Source of the DNA: Bacteroidota bacterium
GTDB lineage: Bacteria; Bacteroidota; Ignavibacteria; UBA10030; UBA8401
Assembly: GCA_030679145.1 (NCBI GenBank)
Contig: JAUXTU010000015.1
Location: 185,190 to 219,880, forward strand
Direction of reading: 5' to 3'
Length of the DNA: 34,691 nt
The translations under genes and the position numbers were made by a program. Positions 22,319 through 30,567 of the stretch are shown here, piece by piece. Numbering within the stretch: position 1 is the stretch's first letter; the number at the start of each line of letters is the position of its first letter. Below the pieces are notes generated by a model. The model was not told where the DNA came from. It did no database searches and saw nothing but the letters and a program-made list of their open reading frames with translations.

Positions 22319-23283
22319 ACCAGTTTGACGATGAATCATTTGTATTCGCTCTCGATAATCTGGCTCAGGAAAAAATTACTGATGCTCTCGGAATATTTGG
22401 GATTCTCATTTCGGCGGCAAAGAAGTCGGTGGCGGAATCGGAAACGTTCGAGGCTCTCAAGGAGAAACTTGTAACACTTGTTTCGAGTGAATTTATTAAT
22501 CGGTTTGGACTGTTACTTACTGACTCGCTTGTTACTGCAGATTCGATTGGACGCAGTTATGTTGTTGATAAGGATAAATCTTTCAGTGATGGGAAAAAGG
22601 TTCTCTCTGCAAAATTTCAAATTGGGAAATATGTAACTCGTGCAGATGGTGTTCGTTGGATTCTTGCTGCAGATTCCGGCGTGAAAATTTCGTTTGATCT
22701 TACTCCAGACCAGGCAATTGAATTTTTCAGACGAAAAGCATTCTGGATCAGTGGAATTGAAAATGAGAAATTTATTGCTGAAGTAAAGAGAGAACTTGAA
22801 AAAGCATTGACACAAGGAACATCGTATCAGGATTTTACCGAACAGTTTAAAAATTTTTATTTGAGTTATGGCATTGTTCCGGATAATGCAATTCGGCTCG
22901 ACACGATTTTTAGAACCAATCTTTTTACCTCATACACTGCGGGTCAATTAAAGCAAGTTGAGCAAGTGAAGGATCGGTTCCCGGTATGGCGATATGTTTC
23001 GGTGCTCGACAATAGAACGCGGCAATCGCACCGAAATTTAAGCGGCAAGCTATTTAGAAATGGACCTTATCCACCGATCAATTTTAACTGCCGATGCACG
23101 CCGCAATTTATTCACGAGTTTCAGTTAGAACGGAACACTGAGCCGATATATGATTCGATTTATGAATTTATCAGCGAAGACGAAGTTGTGGATTTTATCG
23201 GAAGCAATTCATTCGACAGTTGGATCGCCGACAATCCGGTCTCAACAGATGTTCAAAGCATCATTGAAGCTGGCTTAAGCTGA
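22306..23283 (+). CDS. head-morphogenesis (Mu F/gp30, SPP1 gp7-like) domain, -1 frame
   Basis: The open frame runs from the A-run at 22306. A GTG at 22429 would give 284 aa. Residues in the GTG-numbered protein include FDLTPDQAIEFFRRKAFWIS (89-108), a helical region to 160, DNRTRQSHRNLSGKLF (194-209) and PPINFNCRC (215-223), the SPP1 gp7/Mu F motif. The 41 codons before the GTG read FDDESFVFALDNLAQEK and on, like a portal C-terminus. The preceding stop is absent in this frame, so expression by frameshift from the portal is favoured. Confidence 0.75.
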   Translation, partial: KKTLNQFDDESFVFALDNLAQEKITDALGIFGILISAAKKSVAESETFEALKEKLVTLVSSEFINRFGLLLTDSLVTADSIGRSYVVDKDKSFSDGKKVLSAKFQIGKYVTRADGVRWILAADSGVKISFDLTPDQAIEFFRRKAFWISGIENEKFIAEVKRELEKALTQGTSYQDFTEQFKNFYLSYGIVPDNAIRLDTIFRTNLFTSYTAGQLKQVEQVKDRFPVWRYVSVLDNRTRQSHRNLSGKLFRNGPYPPINFNCRCTPQFIHEFQLERNTEPIYDSIYEFISEDEVVDFIGSNSFDSWIADNPVSTDVQSIIEAGLS

Positions 23284-23309
23284 CGTACAGTCAGAGATGA
23301 TAAAAATGG

Positions 23310-23342
23310 AAAGTGCCCAAATAATAAAAATTTAGGCACTTT
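23310..23342. terminator. hairpin ending the right late operon
   Basis: AAAGTGCC (23310-23317) and GGCACTTT (23335-23342) form an 8-bp perfect stem around an A/T-rich loop, 27 bp after the last phage stop codon. The T tract is short, so Rho-independent action is uncertain. Confidence 0.5.
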
Positions 23343-23379
23343 AATAAAAACTCTTCAAAAATACAATCCCGCAATTCTT

Positions 23380-23545
23380 TGTACAAACGGCAGTTCTTGG
23401 CTTTAAAGCTAATTTAATTCGATGGAGTGTTTCGCATTTTTATCATTATTCTCACTTTGGTGCAAATAATTTAAAACTTAAGTGTTTAATAATTAAAGAC
23501 TTAGCTATTATTTAAAGCTAAAATAATGTGACTCCTTACAATGAT
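23380..23545. other. candidate phage right end, repeats for transposase binding
   Basis: The motif TTTAAAGCTAA occurs at about 23403 and again at about 23511, same orientation, with related TTAAAGACTTAGC at about 23494. These could be MuA-type end sites. The host gene stop lies at 23559, so the boundary must be between. The end itself cannot be placed precisely without the other phage end. Confidence 0.4.
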
Positions 23546-23558
23546 ATGACGGCAAGGT

Positions 23559-26500
23559 CTATAATTTTCGTGCTACTACAGCGACATCTTTCATTGTTTT
23601 TGCCGTACCGCCGAAATTATCGAGTGCTTCAAACAGAATAATGTACATTCCGATACGGACTCGATGAGCGTCATCATCCATTCCGTTCCAAATAATCGAT
23701 CCGGTAGAAGGGGAAGGTTCGCTTTGTGCAAGACGGCGGATCAATCTGCCGGTGACATCATACACGCGAACTCTAATAGTAGCGCTGTTGGCAGGAAGGG
23801 AATAATTGATTGATAAGAAATCTTCAAAACCATCATTATCAGGGGAAAACGGATTGGGAGAAAGATTCAATAATGAATTTTGAATTACAGATTTCGTAAA
23901 AATACTATTAGCAGCGGCAGGAGTTGCGCCTACAGAAGAAACCGAAGAACTCCAATTTCTTGAATCGTTGCTTAGTATAGAAGGATTGATTCGTTCAAGC
24001 GACCTTCCTAAAGGAGAAGTATTTTTCAAATGCCATAATGGTGAATACCGCATGCTGTCAATCTGTGTGTTGGTCAAGTCGGCAAGAACAAGATCTTCGC
24101 CGCTGTTATTTAAACTTAATGATGTGTTGACAATAACATGCTGCGCTGCAAGCGAAGGAAATTGAGTGAAAATTGAAGAATCAGAAGCGATAAGAACAAA
24201 ACCGCTCGGCGGAATTTTTACTGAACGATCTGACAACAAAATGATCGCTCGGCTTCCGGAAGAACTAGGCTGATCCATCAATTTCCATTCTGCAATGTCA
24301 ACCGTATCTGCCGTGCGATTGAAGAGCTCCACAAATTCAGCTTTGCCGGAGAACGGTTCATACATGATCTCGTTGATAACGAGTGATTGAGGAATAAAAT
24401 TATTTTTTACGATCGCAAGTTTAGAATTATTTGCAATCTGCATATCATCTGCAGTTTTAGCGGTAACGATGATCGACTGAATTCCTTGAATGTGTACAGT
24501 CCAATTAAACAAAGTCGTTGCCGAATCCAAAGGATTCAATGTTGGAATAAAAGAAGAGTCGATCAGTTCATTCTGTTCCGCCGCGCTGTCATTATTTTTA
24601 TCGTGATAAAATTTTATCGTCAACAAATTTGCTGTTTGTCTTCCCGAATTAAATATTGTCGTTGTTATTTGTATTCCGTTTGCGGTTCTTGAAGTTGAAA
24701 CATTTTTTACTTCAACATCAATCTCTTTTCTTGCGGAAGGATTCTCCTCTCCGGGATTTGGCGCAGCAATTTTCCAATTTGAAGAATCCGATGATGCTCC
24801 AAAGAAATCAAATCTCTGGAGAGAGGTTCCATTAAGTCCGCCCCACGATTGTTTGAAATACACACTGTCCATTGTCGCACCGCGTTCATCGTACACAACA
24901 ACAGCATCCGGCGTTATATTGTTCAATGCAGAAAATGGGGCGACAAATACCGGCACTGTAGTCGAAAAGAAATTAATAAATGTAGAGTCAGCTGCAATAG
25001 TACAGTATGAATGCGGTCCAATCAATGCCGAAAAATTTGTGATCGATGTTTTAGTTGAACCGTTGTCCGAAATTTTCCACCGTGAAATTGAAATCGGTGT
25101 ATTGCCGGTATTATACAATTCTATCCATTCCGGCATATCGCCGAGTGGGGCATACATGATTTCATTTACAACGATGCTTTTTGGCGAAATACCAATGGTT
25201 ACAGATAAGAACATGATATTGTTTGAAGTATCTTCATCTTGCGTTGTTGAAGTTTTAACGCCGAGCAGATGTATTCCTTGAGGAAGAGGAGAAAGTGTCG
25301 CCATAATAGTCGCTGAATCATTTGTCGTGAGAGATGCAATATCTTGTTGAAATTGAAGTTCGTTTACGGTTAATACCGAGTCGTTGTTTGCATCAACAAA
25401 CAGTTCAACATGTATTGCTGAAATATTTTGTTTGCCGATATTTTTAATGATCGAAGAAAGTTCGATCGAGTTTCCGGTAACAGGAAATTGTGGTGCAATC
25501 GTCATTTTATGTACGGCGATATCAAATGTTTTTTGTGTTACGGAGTTGATCACGCCCGGTGTTGCACCGAGTGGATGAACTGATGTTTTCCAATTTGATT
25601 GCAGTGTAGAACTGATTGAGGTATCGATCCGCTCCAACGACTTTCCCCCCGAACCACCCCACGATGGACTATATATTACGCTGTCGATCATTGAATTTGT
25701 CGGATCAAAGACAACTACAGCATCAGCAGTTGTATTATTAAGTGCGGAAAAAGACGCTTGTAATAATGGAACGGAGATTGAATAATGATCTTTCAACGAA
25801 TTTGTATCTGTTGTAACAATAAAGTATGAATGCGGTAGAATTATTTGCTGTACCGGCTGCAAAAGTGCTTTTGTAGTTCCAGCATCAGAAATTTTCCATC
25901 CGGATAACGGAATTGTATCATTGCTATTATTGATACACTCGACCCACTCGGTCATTCCGCTTGGCGGTGCATACATAAATTCATTGATGAGAACAGTGCG
26001 AGATTGAAATCCAACATTAACAACAGTTGTCAGAGAATTATTTGATGTGTCTTCATCGCCGGATAATATTAATTTTGCTGTTAACGGATGTCTGCCCGCT
26101 TTGATATTTGCATAGTTAAATGAAATTGTCAGTGATTCATTCACAGCGAAAGGTTGATTGAAGTTTTGTGATGCTATTAATGTTAAAGAATCAAACAATT
26201 GAATTGATCCCGAAAAATTTCCGGCAAGTGCACGGTTTGATATTGTTACTGCTGCTGTTATTTGATCACCTTGTTTAGGTGAGAAAGAAGAAATGGACAG
26301 CGATGCGAGTGCGAGATCGATTGTTTTTGTTGTTGTAATGCGAATATCATCGAAACGAATCACTGTTGTTGAGGCACTGCTTGTGCCGTTTCCGATTATC
26401 CTCCAACGAAATCTGACATTAGATTGATTATTTAACTGAATGGGTAATTTATATGGTCGCCGAATAAACGTATTCGGAGTTCCCGCTTTTATTGTGTCCG

Positions 26501-26888
26501 TTATCTGGATTGAAAAAAGAGAATCACCATCAATGGAAGCTTCGAGCATTACGCCGGAATTATGTGCAGTGACCCTGCGTTCATAAAATTCAATTGTATC
26601 AACGGTTCTTCCGGTAAAATTAAACTGCGGAGATATTAACGACTGTTGTTTTGTAGCATCTGATGATACAACAAATTTTGGTTTGGAGTGCCCACTGAAT
26701 GAAGTTGATGAATCAGTGGTAAAATCTCCGTTGATATTCTTGTTCGTTGTTGTCGTCCATCCGAAGGGAAGTGCCGGGGTGGAGAGAAGATCAAAATTTT
26801 CTTTGTAAGGAAAGACGGCAATTTGAGAAAACACCGTTATGGTGTTTATCAGCAGAAAAATAAATATGACAACGGGGGTTCTTAGCAT
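23559..26888 (-). CDS. secreted multi-domain protein with three lamin-tail domains and FlgD-like C-terminus
   Basis: About 1109 aa from the ATG at 26888 (an earlier ATG lies in a terminator hairpin). Residues 1-22 form a signal peptide. A choice-of-anchor-J-like domain (about 25-190) with WTTTTNKN and a CARDB-like domain are followed by three lamin-tail domains, each starting VINEIMY-like (VLINEFMYAPP, IVVNEIMYAPL, LVINEIMYEPF), with CARDB segments between. The final ~90 residues (SPNPFSPDNDGFEDFLSI... and WNGMDDDAHRV) are FlgD/T9SS-like. It is exported to the cell surface or medium; a cell-surface structural or adhesive role is inferred. Confidence 0.85.
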   Translation of the reverse strand: MLRTPVVIFIFLLINTITVFSQIAVFPYKENFDLLSTPALPFGWTTTTNKNINGDFTTDSSTSFSGHSKPKFVVSSDATKQQSLISPQFNFTGRTVDTIEFYERRVTAHNSGVMLEASIDGDSLFSIQITDTIKAGTPNTFIRRPYKLPIQLNNQSNVRFRWRIIGNGTSSASTTVIRFDDIRITTTKTIDLALASLSISSFSPKQGDQITAAVTISNRALAGNFSGSIQLFDSLTLIASQNFNQPFAVNESLTISFNYANIKAGRHPLTAKLILSGDEDTSNNSLTTVVNVGFQSRTVLINEFMYAPPSGMTEWVECINNSNDTIPLSGWKISDAGTTKALLQPVQQIILPHSYFIVTTDTNSLKDHYSISVPLLQASFSALNNTTADAVVVFDPTNSMIDSVIYSPSWGGSGGKSLERIDTSISSTLQSNWKTSVHPLGATPGVINSVTQKTFDIAVHKMTIAPQFPVTGNSIELSSIIKNIGKQNISAIHVELFVDANNDSVLTVNELQFQQDIASLTTNDSATIMATLSPLPQGIHLLGVKTSTTQDEDTSNNIMFLSVTIGISPKSIVVNEIMYAPLGDMPEWIELYNTGNTPISISRWKISDNGSTKTSITNFSALIGPHSYCTIAADSTFINFFSTTVPVFVAPFSALNNITPDAVVVYDERGATMDSVYFKQSWGGLNGTSLQRFDFFGASSDSSNWKIAAPNPGEENPSARKEIDVEVKNVSTSRTANGIQITTTIFNSGRQTANLLTIKFYHDKNNDSAAEQNELIDSSFIPTLNPLDSATTLFNWTVHIQGIQSIIVTAKTADDMQIANNSKLAIVKNNFIPQSLVINEIMYEPFSGKAEFVELFNRTADTVDIAEWKLMDQPSSSGSRAIILLSDRSVKIPPSGFVLIASDSSIFTQFPSLAAQHVIVNTSLSLNNSGEDLVLADLTNTQIDSMRYSPLWHLKNTSPLGRSLERINPSILSNDSRNWSSSVSSVGATPAAANSIFTKSVIQNSLLNLSPNPFSPDNDGFEDFLSINYSLPANSATIRVRVYDVTGRLIRRLAQSEPSPSTGSIIWNGMDDDAHRVRIGMYIILFEALDNFGGTAKTMKDVAVVARKL

Positions 26889-26889
26889 A

Positions 26890-26922
26890 TAAAAAAAAGG
26901 CTGTGCAACAGTATGCACAGCC
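26890..26922 (-). terminator. terminator after the aquaporin gene
   Basis: On the minus strand, GGCTGTGC and GCACAGCC arms (8-bp perfect) with a run of eight T residues. It ends two bases before the ATG of the lamin-tail gene, so it terminates aquaporin transcription and sits in the leader of the next gene. Confidence 0.8.
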
Positions 26923-26964
26923 AGAATTAAAAAATCAAGAATAGAATTGAATTCTTGTTATTGT

Positions 26965-27588
26965 CTATTCATCCGGATTGACAACTTTATAAATTGCCGC
27001 TGCCGCAGCTCCGCCAACAAAATTTCCGACTAAATAGATCCAAATATTACCGAATGATACAAGACCCATTGTTGTAATACCCACAGCAACCGCAGGATTA
27101 TACGCGCCGCCCGAAATTCCGCCGCCGGCAAATGCTCCAACAACAACGGTAAAACCAATTGACAGACCGAAATACGAATTTCCGGCAGATTTTTTTGAAG
27201 TGGCGGTGTTCAACACAACATACACAAGGGCAAAAGTAAAAAGAAATTCATTCAACAGAGCTTTCGTAACATCCGGCGTCATTGCTGTCAGAACCGGATT
27301 TCCTTTTTGGAAACCGACGACGAGTGCCGCAATCAATCCGCCAAATACCTGCATAAGCATATAGGGCAGAACTTCTTTCGTTTCCAATTTTCCGCGTATC
27401 CACACGCCGAGTGTTACAGCAGGATTATAATGTCCGCCGGAGATTGGACCGCCGGCATAGACCATGATCATTAACGTGCAGCCGATAGCGAGAGGAGCAA
27501 GAATTCCTGCGCCGGGATCGATCACGGTCAATCCAACGACCATCACAAGAAAAAATGTTCCGATGAATTCAACAATGTATTTATTCAT
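26965..27588 (-). CDS. aquaporin (MIP family)
   Basis: A 207 aa membrane channel with two NPA boxes: GGHYNPAVTLG and SGGAYNPAVAVG, in two inverted repeats of three helices each. The second box has Val where most family members have Arg (NPAR), so the aromatic/arginine filter lacks its usual arginine. Water, glycerol or other small neutral solutes are candidates; specificity cannot be read. AAGGAG sequence before the ATG. Confidence 0.92.
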   Translation of the reverse strand: MNKYIVEFIGTFFLVMVVGLTVIDPGAGILAPLAIGCTLMIMVYAGGPISGGHYNPAVTLGVWIRGKLETKEVLPYMLMQVFGGLIAALVVGFQKGNPVLTAMTPDVTKALLNEFLFTFALVYVVLNTATSKKSAGNSYFGLSIGFTVVVGAFAGGGISGGAYNPAVAVGITTMGLVSFGNIWIYLVGNFVGGAAAAAIYKVVNPDE

Positions 27589-27704
27589 ATTTGTCTCCTT
27601 TTAAAAATGATGGAATATCCCCGCAAGATTACCGTTGCGAATATGCAAGAAAAGTTCGGAAGAGGCAAGATGTTTAACAATATTTTATGCTGGCAGGTAC
27701 CCTC

Positions 27705-27771
27705 TCGTCATGCTGACGAATATCAGCATCTTTTTAAAAGATAAGATGCCGAAACAAATTCGGCATGACGA
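27705..27771. repeat. nested inverted repeat between aquaporin and ferritin
   Basis: TCGTCATGC (27705-27713) and GCATGACGA (27763-27771) enclose GCATCTT/AAGATGC. It is a likely dispersed host repeat. The rest of the 259-bp interval shows no gene. Confidence 0.6.
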
Positions 27772-27847
27772 TACTCTCTGGCATTTCAGTTGAATGAAAC
27801 GTAGCTTTATCAACAGCGATAATATATACAAAGAAAAAAATCAGTTA

Positions 27848-28345
27848 TTACTTTCCAACCCGTGCGCCTAATTGACGGTCGAACATCATCAAACTGACAG
27901 GAGAATCACCGACTTTTTTCAACAGATCGACGATCTCATGAGCATTCTTTTCCTCTTCCACTTGTTCAGTGATGAACCATTGCAGCATGATCTGTGTGGG
28001 ATAATCATTCGCTTTTATTGCAGTTTCATACAGTGCTGTGATCGAAGCGCTGATCTTTTGTTCATGTTCCAGTACCTGTGCAAACAATTGCGACAGATTT
28101 TTGAAATCCGTTTTTGGTTTATCGATCGCTTCCAGTTCCACGCGTCCGCCCCGTTCGTGAATGAAATGATAGATCTTCATTCCATGATCGTTCTCTTCTT
28201 CGCTCTGCACCTTAAGCCATTTTGCGCAGCCGGGAAATCCTTCGGATTCGCAATAGGCGGACATAGAGAGATAGAGATATGAAGAGAAGAGTTCCTTGTT
28301 GACCTGTTCGTTCATTGCTTTAAGAACGTTTTTCTCGAGTTTCAT
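27848..28345 (-). CDS. ftnA: ferritin (bacterial FtnA-like)
   Basis: A 165 aa four-helix iron-storage subunit. Ferroxidase-centre residues appear as Glu18 (NKELFSSYLYLS), the EEENDHGMK segment containing Glu50 and His53, and the third helix Glu in EHEQKISASI, with QVEEEKNAHEIVDLL in helix D. Length matches non-heme bacterial ferritins. The products form 24-mer cages storing iron and limiting oxidative damage. Confidence 0.93.
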   Translation of the reverse strand: MKLEKNVLKAMNEQVNKELFSSYLYLSMSAYCESEGFPGCAKWLKVQSEEENDHGMKIYHFIHERGGRVELEAIDKPKTDFKNLSQLFAQVLEHEQKISASITALYETAIKANDYPTQIMLQWFITEQVEEEKNAHEIVDLLKKVGDSPVSLMMFDRQLGARVGK

Positions 28346-28376
28346 CGGATGTTCCTTTCTGTTTTGTTTAATTCTT

Positions 28377-30338
28377 CTATCGTAATAACATCATTTTTTT
28401 TGTTTCAACAAAATTTTTTGACCGTAATTGATAAATATATATTCCGCTGGAGAGTTTCAATGCGTTGAATGTTGCAGAATAATATCCTGCTTCTTGTATG
28501 TCATTCACTAACGTTTCAACTTCTCTTCCCAAGATATCATATACTTTTAAAGTAACAAAATTAGTTACCGGTGTTTGATACGTGATTACCGTGGCAGGAT
28601 TGAAGGGATTTGGATAGTTCTGCGAAAGTGAAAATATCGTCGGAATAGAATTATGTTCATCTTCAACAGAGAGTGGATTTAAGCCAAACTCAACACCGTT
28701 GATTTTTGCGAATAATAAATTGTATTTACTGCTACTAGATAGAGAGAATGGGTATTCATCATAATAAGCATTTTCAGTCCTTTGAGTAATTCCAATACCG
28801 TGCAAATATTTTAATACAGTTTCAAATGGCGGAAACGGAAATTTAATGGTTCTAAAAGCTCTATCTTTCCCGAAAATATTATCGATGCCATTGTCAGCAT
28901 AGATTGTTTTAAATGAACTGGTATCTCCCTTGTTACTCAACAAACTATCTGTCCGCACTTCATAGTTATTGGAAAAATTGAAAGCTTGAAGTGTATTCGT
29001 ATCAATCCGTTCGTAGAAGAAACCCAGATTGAGCAATTCTCCAAGCACAAGATTTTTTTTCTCTTTAATGCGCAAGAAATATCTTTTACCATTATTCATT
29101 GTTGTATCTTTTTGGATTGTCTCAATTACATGCAGATCTGTCGTATCAATTTTATAGATCCAGGTATCTCCAATATGAATTGGATAGAATTGTAGTAAAG
29201 AATCCCGCTGTTGTTTTTGCGGGTCGATGCCAAATTCTACCCCATTGATCTTAGCATAGACTAATTCTGTTTTCCAATTTATTATTGGGGAAGGAGAAAG
29301 TTCAGCAATATATTCCCCGATCAAACCAAGTCCGTAGGCATAATTCCATCCCCGATCATTTTCCGCAACACTATTAAAAATTGTAATTTCTCGTACCGGT
29401 GTTAACATTCCAAGAACGGAATCCTGCCCGATCCATTGTATTCGTCTATTGGGAAAAAGGTTTCCGAATGAAGAGAACAGCGTTGAAGTAAATGTTGAAT
29501 CATCAATGAAGTCTTTTTGATTTACCCGTCGGATAAAATTTCCGCTCGCAGCATCAAATCGAAGATAATCGTATGAAACTGATGAAGAACCGATCGTTTG
29601 CGAACTTATTTTTTTGTAATAATATCCGTGGGAATTTTCAAATATCAATGTATCGGTGGTTATTTCTTTTTTGATATATGAAACACTTGATGGATTTGGA
29701 TGATGAAATACTGTTGACTTATAAATCCAAACATTTCCATTGTGAAGAGGATGATATTGTGAAAGTGAATCGGCATACAGAATTGCTTTGTTGCCGTATT
29801 CTTTTCCGTTGATCTTTGCGTACGCCAAGGTAATGGCTCCACCTGTTCCCCAAATATGGTCTACTTCTAACTCTTTTGTTAGCCCTATGCCATAAGAAAA
29901 TTTCCATTCTCGAGTTATCCCGACAGGATTCATTTGGATTATTCGCGACACAGTCGGTGTTCCTAAAATAGTTTCTGGAACAGCAGAGACGAATTTCATT
30001 AAATTACTATTGAACAATTTATTTGGTGCTGTTACAGAAACACTGTCCAACATATCTTCGGTACTTGATCGTAAACTGTAGAATGCACCTGAAAGAGTGT
30101 CATATCGTTCATACGCATATGAAATTTGTTTTGTCTTAGCATAATTTTCTTTGATGACAACGTACGGAATACCGTTCAATAACGTATCACCGACGATCTT
30201 CCTTGAAAAGAATGAGGCAGATGACTTATAGATCCATTCATTCCCGATGTGTAACGGATGGTATAATGAGGTTGAATCGTTTTGAGAAAACACAAAGACT
30301 GGTACGATGAAAGAAAGAAATAATAAATACTTTTTCAT
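28377..30338 (-). CDS. T9SS-sorted secreted protein with three repeats
   Basis: About 653 aa from ATG 30338 (signal peptide MKKYLLFLSFIVPVFVFSQ). Three ~200-residue repeats each begin YHPLHIGNEWIYK-like and end AKINGVEFG-like. The C-terminal ~90 residues (SLSQNYPNPFNPATVITYQT ... SGIYIYQLRSKNFVETKKMMLLR) are a type A T9SS sorting domain. The role of the repeats is unknown. The upstream ATG at 30494 would add an unlikely leader before the signal peptide. Confidence 0.88.
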   Translation of the reverse strand: MKKYLLFLSFIVPVFVFSQNDSTSLYHPLHIGNEWIYKSSASFFSRKIVGDTLLNGIPYVVIKENYAKTKQISYAYERYDTLSGAFYSLRSSTEDMLDSVSVTAPNKLFNSNLMKFVSAVPETILGTPTVSRIIQMNPVGITREWKFSYGIGLTKELEVDHIWGTGGAITLAYAKINGKEYGNKAILYADSLSQYHPLHNGNVWIYKSTVFHHPNPSSVSYIKKEITTDTLIFENSHGYYYKKISSQTIGSSSVSYDYLRFDAASGNFIRRVNQKDFIDDSTFTSTLFSSFGNLFPNRRIQWIGQDSVLGMLTPVREITIFNSVAENDRGWNYAYGLGLIGEYIAELSPSPIINWKTELVYAKINGVEFGIDPQKQQRDSLLQFYPIHIGDTWIYKIDTTDLHVIETIQKDTTMNNGKRYFLRIKEKKNLVLGELLNLGFFYERIDTNTLQAFNFSNNYEVRTDSLLSNKGDTSSFKTIYADNGIDNIFGKDRAFRTIKFPFPPFETVLKYLHGIGITQRTENAYYDEYPFSLSSSSKYNLLFAKINGVEFGLNPLSVEDEHNSIPTIFSLSQNYPNPFNPATVITYQTPVTNFVTLKVYDILGREVETLVNDIQEAGYYSATFNALKLSSGIYIYQLRSKNFVETKKMMLLR

Positions 30339-30567
30339 GATTGTATCCTTTAACAGAACTTCTCCATGAAAAAACTGGTTATATCCTTCAGAAGAAGTGT
30401 TACGATCAATCCTTTCAATAGATTGAGGGGTGGCATTGTAACAATTGATGACTTGCAGTTGTTGTAACGTACTAAGAGGTCGTATGAAAAGCAATAATGC
30501 AACATTGAACTTTCTTTTCTATATTTCGTCTAACACTATTATATCATTTTAACAACAGAAAGCTGCT
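30339..30567. other. intergenic region between divergent genes
   Basis: 229 bp between the T9SS-sorted protein and the S41 peptidase, which are divergently transcribed. It must carry both promoters; I cannot assign them with confidence. Confidence 0.4.

Noticed and set aside
28377-30494. Upstream start at 30494 for the T9SS-sorted protein
   Set aside because: The signal peptide begins at residue 53, so the ATG at 30338 is favoured.
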